Below are positions 25,555 to 34,711 of a stretch of 64,000 nt of DNA, in pieces. Below the pieces are notes generated by a model that saw only the letters and a list, made by a program, of their open reading frames with translations, was not told the origin of the DNA and made no database searches. Origin of the DNA: JBOFWL01 sp051653605 (GTDB lineage Bacteria > Spirochaetota > Brevinematia > Brevinematales > Brevinemataceae); contig JBOFWL010000009.1 of assembly GCA_051653605.1 (NCBI GenBank), positions 51,678-115,677 on the forward strand, read 5' to 3'. Within the stretch, counting starts at the first letter, position 1. The number at the start of each line of letters is the position of its first letter. Position numbers and translations under genes: made by a program.

Positions 25555-27017
25555 TAGCCCTCCGTTTGATAGGAGGTTGATACCTCGTCTTTATTATTGA
25601 GGACAAGGTATTCGAAATAATCATAGACAAGTTGAAGCTTGAGATCCGCTTCATCAATACTATTTTTCAAGATTTTATTACGCGTATCTATTAATTCGGA
25701 AAGCGTTGTTCGCCCCTGCGTATACTGACGCCGCTGCGCAACATATCGAGCATCCAAAGCATCTCCTGCCGCCGTGCGATTTTGCATTTTCGATCGATGG
25801 AATTTAAGGGAACGAATTTTGTTTTCTGTTTTATAGATATATTCTCTAGTATATTTTTTACTTAAATATTCTAGTTCTCGTTGTTTACGGTAAATTTGAA
25901 GGCGTTGCGCACGGCTTTCATAATCGCCAAAAGGATATTTAATTTCAAACCCTGCGTAATATGCAGGAATAACGATAACTTCCTCTGGGCGTCTAGGAGG
26001 GTTGTTGGTTGTGTAAACCTCCATCGCAACAGAAGCAAGCACATTGAATTCTGGAAGCCGCGAATTTCGATAGGCAAATACGCCATGTTGCACCGATTGA
26101 AACATCAACTCGAGGATAAGGTTTTGTCGTGTAGAATCAAAGGATACCGATTTGAAATCTTCGTTATCAATTTTTTCATTAAGGATTGCCCACTCTTTTG
26201 GATCGGGGACAATATTGCTAATTCCTATTAGGATAGCGATTTGCTCTTGAAGATTTGTATAGAGATTCTTCGCATTAAGTAATTCATTTTCAATTTCTAA
26301 TTTTAAAATCTGAGCATTTTGATAATCTGCATCATCAATAAAACCAGTTCGTCGCTGAGCCTTTGCTAGAGATTCTAACTCTACTGCGTTACTGTAGGCC
26401 TCGTTAAGAGACTCTACCATCTCACCCGTGACAAACCACTGTAAATAGAATTTTTTATAATTTGCGACAATCCAAGCATTTTCTTCTTCAACAACCCATT
26501 GCTGAATTTTACTGTCTAAACCTGCTATAGTTAAGGGATATCGATCGAGAATACCAGCCACATTACGAAGCAATGGAATTGCCCCACGAAGAGTTAGCGT
26601 AGGAATACGAAATATTGCATTCTCAATAACCCCACCAGTAAATGCAATAGCACTGAATTGACGGTAATTAATATCAAGTTCGAAACGACCTCCAAAAGAG
26701 GGAAAAGCTCGCGAAAGCTTGCCTCCGACTTCAAGGCCACGAATAAGATTAAAAGGGGACTCCACATTGCCTGTAAATTCTGTATTCTGAAAAATACCCA
26801 CACGAGATTCAAAATTATAATCGAGGATAGTTGATGCTCGCAACCGAGAAACCTCTGCATCATAAACTTTTAACTTATTAAGTTGAATATCAGGCAACTG
26901 CGTCATAATGGAATCGACATACTGAGATAAAGGGAGAGTTATGAATTGTTCTTGCGAATATAAAAGAGTTGTAAGCCCTCCTATTACAAAAACAAGCCGG
27001 CAAAAAAAATACAACAT
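25554..27017 (-). CDS. TolC-like outer-membrane efflux protein
   Basis: 487 residues. Signal peptide ~1-21, then two tandem coiled-coil-rich outer-membrane-efflux repeats. The second repeat has the usual internal YRKQRELEYL and YTQGRTTLSELIDTRNKIL segments. It would form the trimeric channel that docks onto the RND pump encoded immediately downstream. The start has GAGG only two bases upstream, which is short but there is no alternative. Own sigma-70 promoter. Cargo and adaptor are unknown. Confidence 0.87.
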   Translation of the reverse strand: MLYFFCRLVFVIGGLTTLLYSQEQFITLPLSQYVDSIMTQLPDIQLNKLKVYDAEVSRLRASTILDYNFESRVGIFQNTEFTGNVESPFNLIRGLEVGGKLSRAFPSFGGRFELDINYRQFSAIAFTGGVIENAIFRIPTLTLRGAIPLLRNVAGILDRYPLTIAGLDSKIQQWVVEEENAWIVANYKKFYLQWFVTGEMVESLNEAYSNAVELESLAKAQRRTGFIDDADYQNAQILKLEIENELLNAKNLYTNLQEQIAILIGISNIVPDPKEWAILNEKIDNEDFKSVSFDSTRQNLILELMFQSVQHGVFAYRNSRLPEFNVLASVAMEVYTTNNPPRRPEEVIVIPAYYAGFEIKYPFGDYESRAQRLQIYRKQRELEYLSKKYTREYIYKTENKIRSLKFHRSKMQNRTAAGDALDARYVAQRRQYTQGRTTLSELIDTRNKILKNSIDEADLKLQLVYDYFEYLVLNNKDEVSTSYQTEG

Positions 27018-27046
27018 AGCCTCGACATCTAATAAAATTGCTCGTC

Positions 27047-27075
27047 ATTATAGCATATTTTATAGGAAATTTAAA
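27047..27075 (-). promoter_or_regulatory. Sigma-70 promoter of the tolC-RND pair
   Basis: Minus-strand TTTAAA (27070-27075), 17-bp spacer, TATAAT (27047-27052), in the 90-base gap after the cvpA-like gene. Confidence 0.55.
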
Positions 27076-27107
27076 GCGATTATATCAACTATAGATTTAT
27101 GAAATAT

Positions 27108-27560
27108 CTATACTCCCAGTAAAAATTGAAGAGTTTTTGCAGAGCTATTTGCTAAAAATAAGGCAAATGGTGTTGGATTTTTAATAATAGAGAATTCGAA
27201 ACCCAATGCCAAAACAAAGCCCACAAGCACCGCTGAAGATGCAATTCCTAAAAAAAGCCCCGCGATATGATCCGCGCTTCCAAGCCGTGAAAAATTAACA
27301 ATATGCTTCAGTATTCTTCCTACTAGGTGAATTAAAAAGTAGATAATAACAAAAGAAACTACCGCAATAAAGATCACCCCTATTCTACTGTGAAAACTAG
27401 GTGGAAACCACTTCAAAATTGAAGACAAACCATAATTTACCGTTATTAATGCCAACAGAGGCGCTGCCCAAGAGCTAAGGGTTCTTACAAAACCGCTACT
27501 AAATCCTTTGAATGCACCTAAAAAAAGCAAAATCAATATTACAATATCCATAGTATTCAT
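27108..27560 (-). CDS. CvpA-family membrane protein
   Basis: 150 residues from the ATG at 27560, fixed by a GGAGGACGTT ribosome site. An upstream in-frame extension to 27815 would run through the promoter and into ptsI and is rejected. Four hydrophobic segments (~5-22, ~28-45, ~60-85, ~103-125) and the LGAFKGFSSGFVRTLSSW opening match the CvpA/colicin V production family. The family is membrane-bound and poorly defined functionally. The promoter looks like sigma-28, tying it to motility or chemotaxis regulation. tolC follows 90 bases later with its own promoter. Confidence 0.8.
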   Translation of the reverse strand: MNTMDIVILILLFLGAFKGFSSGFVRTLSSWAAPLLALITVNYGLSSILKWFPPSFHSRIGVIFIAVVSFVIIYFLIHLVGRILKHIVNFSRLGSADHIAGLFLGIASSAVLVGFVLALGFEFSIIKNPTPFALFLANSSAKTLQFLLGV

Positions 27561-27582
27561 AACGTCCTCCTGACTAGATTGT

Positions 27583-27609
27583 TTATCGGCACACAATAAT
27601 TGTTTTTTA
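27583..27609 (-). promoter_or_regulatory. Sigma-28 (FliA)-type promoter of the cvpA-like gene
   Basis: On the minus strand TAAAAAAC, 11 bases, then GCCGATAA. The -10 matches the enterobacterial sigma-28 consensus at all eight positions, the -35 has the invariant TAAA, and spacing is the consensus 11. It lies ~23 bases before the ATG. Confidence 0.7.
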
Positions 27610-27613
27610 GATT

Positions 27614-27642
27614 TTGAAATTTTTTTATTTTTATTATATAAT
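27614..27642 (+). promoter_or_regulatory. Sigma-70 promoter of ptsI-ruvA-yaaR
   Basis: TTGAAA (27614-27619), 17-bp spacer, TATAAT (27637-27642). Divergent from and adjacent to the sigma-28-type promoter. Confidence 0.65.
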
Positions 27643-27692
27643 GTAAGCAGGATGTAATTATAAACATAAAGCAAAACATTATGGAGCGTTAG

Positions 27693-29507
27693 ATGATCCT
27701 TTTGGACGAAATAATATCGTCTTCCGGGCATAGCAGCAGAGTTCTTCGAGGAACCCCTATAAGCAAGGGGCTTGTCGAGGGACGAGTTTTTATAAAAAAA
27801 ATTAATCGTCAACAACTTCGGGCTGACTTCCTCTCCTTTGAGAGCAGCGATGCCGAAATTAGTAAATACTTAAAAGCTGTCGAACAAATCCAAAGTGAGT
27901 TAGAAACGCTACAATCTAGCACTCAGCACCTCACTGCTAGTGGTCGCCAAATGATAGATCTTAGTGCATCTATTATTCGTTCACATCTATTTAATAAACA
28001 AATTCCTGACTACATATTAGAATTTCAAATTCCAGCACAAACAGCGGTGCAAAAATCACTTGCTCAAGTAAAAAGCGACTTCGATAAGATGGAGAACGAC
28101 TATTTTCGGTCTCGATTTGACGATTTTAATGCGCTTGGCAACAGAATTATCGATATTCTTAATGGAAACTATTCCCTAGAAGAGTTCCAACACCCTGCTA
28201 TTTTCGTTGCAGAAGAAGTTTCGCCTACAGAGATTATTCGTTTTTCTGCAGCAAAAAAGCTTTTAGCAGTATTATCTATTCATGGTGGAACGACATCTCA
28301 CGCAGCTATCGTTGCCGAAGCCTGTGGCGTGCCTGCAATTTTCGATATTAAAGGCCTCTTAAAACTCAAATCTGGGCAAAGAGTAATTGTTGACGCCTAT
28401 AAAGGCATCATCATTGTCGACCCTGACGCAAAGACACGTTTACACTATCATTCTATCAAAAAACGTCGCGTAACCTATGAGAAAAAGCTGATTAATTCAA
28501 TATCAATGAGCTCTAAAACCCTCTGTGGCTGCTCGCTTGACATCTTGGCTAACGTTGGGGCGAGAGAAGATATCACCATGGCAAAGCAAGCTCACGCAGA
28601 TGGAATTGGGCTTCTTCGCACAGAAGTTTTTATGATGACAGAAAATGGAGCCTCCGACGAAGAATCATTGTTTAAACATTACTCTTCCATCCTCGCTTAC
28701 ACCGACATGCATCCCGTAACGATACGCACCCTAGACTTGGGCGGAGACAAATATTCAGAGAAAACAGGGGAAAACCCACTTAAAGAAGCCAATCCTTTCT
28801 TAGGATACCGATCAACGCGAATGTTTTTAGATGATCCTACTATCTTAGAGGCTCAACTTCGGGCATTATTGCGGGCATCTGTAAAAAATCCTAATATAAA
28901 AATCATGTTTCCGTTTATTTCTACCATAGAAGATGTTCTCCAATTGCGAGCTATCTACGATAAAATCGTCATGAGTTTGGTCTCAGAACTGCCTCATATA
29001 AGCAAAATACCCGTTGGTATTATGGCTGAAGTGCCCTCAATTATCATTTGTTTGGATGATATCCTGCCTTTTATTGATTTTGTGAGCCTTGGAACCAACG
29101 ATCTCACACAATATACGCTTGCGGTAGACAGAAATAACCCTTATGTGTCTCGTTACTACCAAAATGTACACCCATCTGTGCTAAAACTCATCCAGATTAC
29201 CATTGAAAAATGCTCGAAATCAGGAATTCCTGTAAGTATTTGTGGAGAGATGTCTAAAGAGCCACTCCTTACTCGATTGCTTTTAGGAATGGGGCTTCGT
29301 TCTTTGAGTTTAAATCCTTCATCGATACCTCTGGTTAAATTTACAGCTGTATCTAGCCGCCTGGTCGATTGTGAAGAAATCGCAAAAAATGTTCTAGCTA
29401 TGAAAACTTCCCACGAGATTATGTCCTACCTAGATCAAGAGTTATCAGATTTTCTAAAAAAACATGATGCTTATTTCGATTACGAAGACATCAAGGAGAA
29501 AAAATGA
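27693..29507 (+). CDS. ptsI: Phosphoenolpyruvate-protein phosphotransferase (PTS enzyme I)
   Basis: 604 residues. Enzyme I takes phosphate from PEP and passes it to HPr, powering PTS sugar uptake. The N-terminal region carries the active-site histidine in HGGTTSHAAIVAE (~residues 196-208). The PEP-binding barrel shows GIGLLRTEVFMM, TIRTLDLGGDK, FVSLGTNDLTQYTLAVDRNN and VSICGEM with the catalytic Cys. The ~25-residue N-terminal extension before LRGTPISKG is longer than usual. ATG at 27693 has GGAG six bases upstream. No HPr or EII gene is nearby. The stop overlaps the ruvA start (ATGA). Confidence 0.96.
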   Translation: MILLDEIISSSGHSSRVLRGTPISKGLVEGRVFIKKINRQQLRADFLSFESSDAEISKYLKAVEQIQSELETLQSSTQHLTASGRQMIDLSASIIRSHLFNKQIPDYILEFQIPAQTAVQKSLAQVKSDFDKMENDYFRSRFDDFNALGNRIIDILNGNYSLEEFQHPAIFVAEEVSPTEIIRFSAAKKLLAVLSIHGGTTSHAAIVAEACGVPAIFDIKGLLKLKSGQRVIVDAYKGIIIVDPDAKTRLHYHSIKKRRVTYEKKLINSISMSSKTLCGCSLDILANVGAREDITMAKQAHADGIGLLRTEVFMMTENGASDEESLFKHYSSILAYTDMHPVTIRTLDLGGDKYSEKTGENPLKEANPFLGYRSTRMFLDDPTILEAQLRALLRASVKNPNIKIMFPFISTIEDVLQLRAIYDKIVMSLVSELPHISKIPVGIMAEVPSIIICLDDILPFIDFVSLGTNDLTQYTLAVDRNNPYVSRYYQNVHPSVLKLIQITIEKCSKSGIPVSICGEMSKEPLLTRLLLGMGLRSLSLNPSSIPLVKFTAVSSRLVDCEEIAKNVLAMKTSHEIMSYLDQELSDFLKKHDAYFDYEDIKEKK

Positions 29508-30097
29508 TCGGAGCCATTAAAGGTTTTGTTAGCACCCTCGAAAATGAGCTTGTTCTCATCGAAACCGCAGGGGGAGTTTTCTACGAAGTATTGGTTTCCA
29601 GTCGTACGGCAAGTTCTTTTTCAGAGAAGCAAGAAATTATTCTCCATACCTCTCTTATCGTCCGTGAAAATGAAATGTACCTTACAGGTTTTTCTACTCG
29701 CGACGAAAAAAAACTTTTTGATATTCTTATTACAGCCAAAGGAATCGGCCCAAAACAGGGAATTAAAATCCTCAATTCTCTTAATCCTAGTGAATTAAGG
29801 CTTGCTATTATTTCTGGTGATACACAAGGCTTAGCACGAGTAAAAGGGGTTGGAGCCAAAAAGGCCGAGCAGCTTATCCTCGATTTAAGAGAAAAAATTC
29901 AAAAAGAAAATACTGTTCATATCTCTGACGTGTCGCCTATCGATCGTAAAAAAACCGATATCTTACTAACAATGCGAGCGCTTGGCTATACTGATAGCGA
30001 AATCCGCAAGCCATTAGATACTTTCTTTGAAACTTGCAATCAAAATGAAAGCATTGAAGCTTTAGCATCAGCATTTTTGCGTAGTCTTAAGTCTTAA
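29504..30097 (+). CDS. ruvA: Holliday junction DNA helicase subunit RuvA
   Basis: 197 residues. RuvA binds Holliday junctions and loads the RuvB motor. The N-terminal OB domain opens MIGAIKGFVSTLENE. Two helix-hairpin-helix motifs follow (AKGIGPKQGIKIL ~80 and VKGVGAKKAEQLI ~115), then the C-terminal RuvB-interacting domain (ALGYTDSEI). The start overlaps the ptsI stop, with AAGGAG upstream. ruvB is not in the window. Confidence 0.95.
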   Translation: MIGAIKGFVSTLENELVLIETAGGVFYEVLVSSRTASSFSEKQEIILHTSLIVRENEMYLTGFSTRDEKKLFDILITAKGIGPKQGIKILNSLNPSELRLAIISGDTQGLARVKGVGAKKAEQLILDLREKIQKENTVHISDVSPIDRKKTDILLTMRALGYTDSEIRKPLDTFFETCNQNESIEALASAFLRSLKS

Positions 30098-30106
30098 GGA
30101 GCTTTT

Positions 30107-30577
30107 ATGCGTATTATTCCCTCGTTTGATAATTCTCCATCCTCGATTAAGCAACGTTCTCGAAAGCAAAGTGGGTCTGTAAAAGGCTTTTCACGGCTTA
30201 TCGAGAGTACTCAGCCAGATGAACAGGTACTAGATAGTATTTTTGAAGATGATGATCGCGTTCTTGAAAATATTTATATGCTTGCAGAAGAAATGGAAAA
30301 GGCAGGAGAGGATCTCTCTGAAAAGCCAACTCCAGAGCATTTTGCTAAATATAAAAAATATGTAAGCCTTATTGTCAAAAGTACGCTACGAAATATGCGT
30401 ATTCAAGAACGCCACGTACGTAGCTTTGCTAACCCTCGTATTTTTAAGACTGTACAAGATATAGATGAATCCCTAGCCGACTTGGCTGGGCGAATTTTAG
30501 GCGATGAGAAATCTCGATTGGTGTTACTTCAACTAACAACCCATATCAAAGGTTTGGTTATGAGCCTTCTGGCTTAG
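30107..30577 (+). CDS. YaaR-family (DUF327) protein
   Basis: 156 residues. A charged N-terminal tail precedes a helical domain with YKKYVSLIVKSTLRN (~84) and a C-terminal helix (LLQLTTHIKGLVMSLL) matching the YaaR/DUF327 family found in Firmicutes and spirochaetes. The function is not established. AAGGAGC precedes the ATG, nine bases after ruvA. The last 20 bases overlap the 3' end of the convergent helicase gene. Confidence 0.75.
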   Translation: MRIIPSFDNSPSSIKQRSRKQSGSVKGFSRLIESTQPDEQVLDSIFEDDDRVLENIYMLAEEMEKAGEDLSEKPTPEHFAKYKKYVSLIVKSTLRNMRIQERHVRSFANPRIFKTVQDIDESLADLAGRILGDEKSRLVLLQLTTHIKGLVMSLLA

Positions 30578-33500
30578 AAAGAACTTCTAGAATATTGTCA
30601 ATAGCTTGATTAAAAATGGATTCTGTTGATTGTCTATCCCAGCTAAAGCGATGCTCCTGGGCTTTTGTTAGGTCGAAGAGAACAAGCTCATCCACAGGAT
30701 AACCGGCTTTTTCCGACATCAACGCATAGTATTCCATCTGACGACGATATCGCTCAATATTTTTTCCAATATTGAGTTTATAATCAACAATTATTTTTTT
30801 ATTATCCGCAACATAGAGATCGGCAACAGCTCGAATGATAATTCCTTTACTGGTAAGAACTTGAATACTTCGCTCTTTATCTTTTTTTTCAGCTTTAATA
30901 AGTTCTTGGTAGAAAGAGGAATCCCAATACGCTTTCACTAATTGAATTGATTTTTCGAAACCTTTTTCCCACGTTGGATAAAATTTCATCAAGAAATCAT
31001 TAATGTCTTGAGCATCGTAATTATCAAATTGTTGCAAAATACCGTGAACCATCACCCCTATTTCTTGCGATGAAACCAAGCCCAGAGACGATTCTTCTCC
31101 CCCTAAATCTCGTAAATCTTCGGTGTAAGCAATGCCATTAAATTTCTGCCACACTAATTTAGGCGAAAATTCAGCATCTAACAGCAGAGAGACCGACAAT
31201 AGCTGTGGAATTAAAGGGGTAAGATGCGTTGATTCCCAATTTTTTAGTTCTTGATAACGTTGTTCTTCTGCAAAATCCTGTGGATTATCCTTCTGCGCTG
31301 CCAAGGCGTTAAGCGGGAAATCTTTTAATTCTGCACTTGCTCCAAAAAGCTCTAAGAAAACACCCTGATTACAAAAAGCTGTATTATGTAGCGTTTTGTC
31401 CTCTAAGTGGGGATGCAAACCACAGACATAAAGTGTATCCTTTGCCCGCGTAAGTGCAACATAAAGCAGGCGTTTAGCCTCGGCGAAAAGTTCATCTAAT
31501 TGCTGTTGTTTTAATGTTTCTAGTAATTTCCCCTTGCCAAAAGTTTCAAAGGAGAGCCTGCCTTTAGATTGCATAGGCAAAACTGGTTTTTTATCTTTAT
31601 TAAAGAAACTTTTATTTTTTAGGATCGGGTATTTTTTAAAAGCAAAAATCACACATGGACTTTCTAAGCCCTTAGAACTGTGAATTGTCATGAGGCGGAT
31701 ATTTTTTCCTTCTCCTCCAGAAAATTCAGCCTCTGATAGAGTTGTTTTTTCTTCTATTATTTCAAGAAAGGCACTGAGACTCATATTTTTAGACAGATAT
31801 AGGCTTTGCAGCTCTTGTAGGAAGAGGTTCAAGCTAGCCAATGCCTCTGGGGGATCATATTTTAGAACAGTTTCATAGGCTGTTTCATGAATGAGCATGT
31901 CTACTAATTCATCCAGAGGCACTCTGTTTTTAATAGAACTAAGCTTCGTGATAAACGCTTTTTGAGGATCTGGGAGAATTTCAAATAGAATTTTATTTTC
32001 TTTGCGAGCCACTTCTAGCCATTCATTTATTTTTATATCATCGCAACGAAAAAACAAGCTTTTAAGTAAGGCTATGAGATTTAATTCATCGGCAGGGTTA
32101 TCTACCACCTGTAAAAATAAAAGGAGAGGCTTGATATAGGCACTTTCAAAAAGGTGTAGGCGATTTGAGGATGATAGAGGCAGTTCTGGATCATGTTGTT
32201 TGGCAAAATTATAAAAATTTAGAATATCTTTATTCTTATAGAATAGCACCATAATATCGCCTGGCTCTCTAGATTCAGCGCGCTCTTTTTGAATAATCGA
32301 TAAAATATTAGTAAACAATGCATTATCTAGTTCGTTTTTTTTAAGGTCGGCATCGGGGATGCAGGCATAGCAAAATTTAGAATTTTCTATATGTTTTTCT
32401 GTTATTTGAGGAGTATAATTGATGACAGGATCATCTTTGAAAACTCTTGCAAATAGGCGGTTAGTTGCATCAACTAAGGTTATAGATGAACGATAATTTT
32501 TTAGAAGAACCGCCGTTTTCCAATTTTTTTCACGGAACATTTCAACTGTCTTTTGAAAAACCGTTGTATCGGCGCCTCTAAATAGGTAAATTGACTGCTT
32601 TGGATCACCAACATAGAAAGCAACAGCTTTATCAGCAATAATAGAAAACATTTTTGACTGCAAATCTGAGGTGTCTTGAAACTCATCGGCAAAGAAGTAT
32701 TTGATTCGACTATTAAGCTTTTTGGCTAATGGCCCTAAGGTAAGTGCCTCTAGAAAAAGTCTTGCATTGCGTTCGAAACTCGATTTTCCTTGAGCTTTAT
32801 TTTGTTCTTGTAGCCGTCGTTCAAACTCCTCTAAAATCGGAAGCGTTAAAACGACTAAAGATGCTGTCATTCCATCGGCGAGGTTAAAAGCAGCATCCCT
32901 GCATGCCAAACGAAGGGATCTTACTGGATCTTTTTGGAACTCGGAATAAGAATATGCTGGCAATGCTGTTTTTTGGTAAAGAAGAACAAAATTTTCTTCA
33001 TTAATTTCAGCTAAGACACCCTGAAGCTGCACATTATCTTTTAGAAGATTTTTTGCTTTTGCCTCTTCATTTAAGGAGTGAGACAAAACTTCGACCTTAT
33101 TTTGTAGAAAAATTCGATATATATCAGATAGTGAGGTTAGTTTTGGACAATTAGGGATAAGTTGAGAATTTTTAAGAACATCGATTAGTTGTTCGTAGCC
33201 TTGATTTTTGACAAGTTGCGTCATAGTTGAAAAGAATTTGAGCCAGCCCTTAAAACCACACAAAGACGCACCTAAACGAAAATATTCACTTAATTCGGGA
33301 TCAACCCTACGATAAAGGCAATCGTAAACAAGCTGGTCGTACACTGCCCGCTCGAGTTGAGCTGTATCTTCTGGATCAAAACCCCAGTCATCATCAAGTT
33401 CTAGAGGATTTTGCTTAAGTGAAGAATTGATAAACGCGTCAATTGTTCCAATAGTTGCTGCAGCTATAAAATCTTCTATTGATTCTTTACTATTAAGAAT

Positions 33501-33833
33501 TCGCTGCTGAGCTTCCATAGCATCGATTTTAACAACGCTATATTGTTGCAGATTTTCCAATAACAACAAAAGATTATTGTCTGTAAATAGCTCATCCAAT
33601 CGAATCCTAATTCTTTCTTTCATTTCTGCAGCAGCCTTACGGGTAAACGTAAGAGCCACCATCGCGGCAAGAGCCTCTAAAGGGTCTTTGTCTTCCCAAG
33701 CCATTTGATAGACAAAAGTAGCAACCCAACGTTCGGTGAGAATCGTTGTTTTGCCACTACCTGCCGAAGCTTCTATAATCAGTGGAACAGTAACATTATA
33801 AACAAGAGAGGGATCATCAAAAATTAAAGGCAC
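30558..33833 (-). CDS. UvrD/AddA-like helicase-nuclease
   Basis: 1091 residues. A superfamily-1A helicase core begins with Walker A EASAGSGKTTIL (~residues 21-32) and includes FFADEFQDTSDLQ (motif II), VGDPKQSIYLFRGAD (motif III), LMTIHSSKGLE and VALTRAKDTLYV. The C-terminus has a PD-(D/E)xK nuclease signature: ADLYV, IIVDYK, then QMEYY (~1010-1060). This plan fits AddA/RecB-type double-strand-break processing. No AddB/RecC partner gene is adjacent. Nine bases separate it from the upstream repeat protein, so the two are probably co-transcribed. Confidence 0.9.
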   Translation of the reverse strand: MPLIFDDPSLVYNVTVPLIIEASAGSGKTTILTERWVATFVYQMAWEDKDPLEALAAMVALTFTRKAAAEMKERIRIRLDELFTDNNLLLLLENLQQYSVVKIDAMEAQQRILNSKESIEDFIAAATIGTIDAFINSSLKQNPLELDDDWGFDPEDTAQLERAVYDQLVYDCLYRRVDPELSEYFRLGASLCGFKGWLKFFSTMTQLVKNQGYEQLIDVLKNSQLIPNCPKLTSLSDIYRIFLQNKVEVLSHSLNEEAKAKNLLKDNVQLQGVLAEINEENFVLLYQKTALPAYSYSEFQKDPVRSLRLACRDAAFNLADGMTASLVVLTLPILEEFERRLQEQNKAQGKSSFERNARLFLEALTLGPLAKKLNSRIKYFFADEFQDTSDLQSKMFSIIADKAVAFYVGDPKQSIYLFRGADTTVFQKTVEMFREKNWKTAVLLKNYRSSITLVDATNRLFARVFKDDPVINYTPQITEKHIENSKFCYACIPDADLKKNELDNALFTNILSIIQKERAESREPGDIMVLFYKNKDILNFYNFAKQHDPELPLSSSNRLHLFESAYIKPLLLFLQVVDNPADELNLIALLKSLFFRCDDIKINEWLEVARKENKILFEILPDPQKAFITKLSSIKNRVPLDELVDMLIHETAYETVLKYDPPEALASLNLFLQELQSLYLSKNMSLSAFLEIIEEKTTLSEAEFSGGEGKNIRLMTIHSSKGLESPCVIFAFKKYPILKNKSFFNKDKKPVLPMQSKGRLSFETFGKGKLLETLKQQQLDELFAEAKRLLYVALTRAKDTLYVCGLHPHLEDKTLHNTAFCNQGVFLELFGASAELKDFPLNALAAQKDNPQDFAEEQRYQELKNWESTHLTPLIPQLLSVSLLLDAEFSPKLVWQKFNGIAYTEDLRDLGGEESSLGLVSSQEIGVMVHGILQQFDNYDAQDINDFLMKFYPTWEKGFEKSIQLVKAYWDSSFYQELIKAEKKDKERSIQVLTSKGIIIRAVADLYVADNKKIIVDYKLNIGKNIERYRRQMEYYALMSEKAGYPVDELVLFDLTKAQEHRFSWDRQSTESIFNQAIDNILEVLSKPEGS

Positions 33834-33841
33834 TAGAGAGA

Positions 33842-34558
33842 CTAATCAGAAATTATTTCTTCTTCTTGATAAGAGGCTTCTTCTTCAAGAGAGATATCCT
33901 CATCTTCATCATCGATGTCTTCGTAGTCTTCTTCATACAAGACGTCGTCTTCATCTAAAGCATCCTCGTCGTCTTCTTGATATTGAGAATCATTGTAGAC
34001 AGGATCTTGAATAGCTTCCGCTTGATATCCATCGTTAAAATCATCAACAATTGGTGGGACGACAGACCGCATTTCAGATGGCAATGGCGCATTCATTTGA
34101 GAAGATGAAGAGTTTACTTCGAATTCAACAATAGACCGAAGACCTTCTGCAGCTTTCCCATTTCCCATTGCTTGATAAACGGCAATTAATTTTTGATAAA
34201 CTTCTAGAGGTTGACGGATTTCCAACGCCATGAGATAATCGGATAAAGCACTGGCATAATTACGATTAGTCATAGCACGATCTGCTTGCTGAATAAATTG
34301 ATTAAAAGTTTGATCATCCTCTAATTTAACACCCAATTGACGGGCTAAAATATGAGCCTGATCCCCAACAGGATAGATTTTCAGCGCAGCACCACGATAC
34401 TCTACCGCTTTTTTACTATTGCCAGCCTGATCATAAGCATCAGCACTTTGCAACATTGAGGTAGCTAAAGCCATTCGTTGTACAGGCAATATAACGCCAG
34501 CACGAGAATATATTACTCCCGAAACAAATACCATAAGAAACAACATGCTTTTTTTCAT
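33842..34558 (-). CDS. Secreted TPR-like protein with acidic tail
   Basis: 238 residues from the ATG at 34558, which has GGAGG seven bases upstream; the in-frame ATG at 34573 precedes that site. Signal peptide ~1-20. Helical repeats (~30-130), with SYAYALSDYL-like spacing, resemble TPRs. The last ~65 residues are almost wholly Asp/Glu with interspersed Tyr. Such tails may bind cations or basic partners; no function is assigned. It precedes the helicase-nuclease in one transcription unit. Confidence 0.72.
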   Translation of the reverse strand: MKKSMLFLMVFVSGVIYSRAGVILPVQRMALATSMLQSADAYDQAGNSKKAVEYRGAALKIYPVGDQAHILARQLGVKLEDDQTFNQFIQQADRAMTNRNYASALSDYLMALEIRQPLEVYQKLIAVYQAMGNGKAAEGLRSIVEFEVNSSSSQMNAPLPSEMRSVVPPIVDDFNDGYQAEAIQDPVYNDSQYQEDDEDALDEDDVLYEEDYEDIDDEDEDISLEEEASYQEEEIISD

Positions 34559-34608
34559 AAATTTAACCTCCATACACCCAAAAGCGCAATACTTTGATCT
34601 TCGCTAAC

Positions 34609-34637
34609 ATTATAAAGAATAAGTTGTTATCGGTCAA
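34609..34637 (-). promoter_or_regulatory. Sigma-70 promoter of the acidic-tail gene and helicase
   Basis: Minus-strand TTGACC (34632-34637), 17-bp spacer, TATAAT (34609-34614). Confidence 0.7.
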
Positions 34638-34659
34638 GATATTGAGGTGTATTTTTTTC

Positions 34660-34688
34660 TTTACAAATAATAAAGATTATTGTATAAT
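34660..34688 (+). promoter_or_regulatory. Sigma-70 promoter of tmk
   Basis: TTTACA (34660-34665), 17-bp spacer, TATAAT (34683-34688). Confidence 0.65.
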
Positions 34689-34711
34689 GATAGAAATTAA
34701 GAGAGGCAGAT

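Noticed and set aside
27561..27815. N-terminal extension of the CvpA-family protein
   Set aside because: It would run through the sigma-28-type promoter and GGAGG site and overlap ptsI; the protein beyond 27560 matches CvpA well without it.
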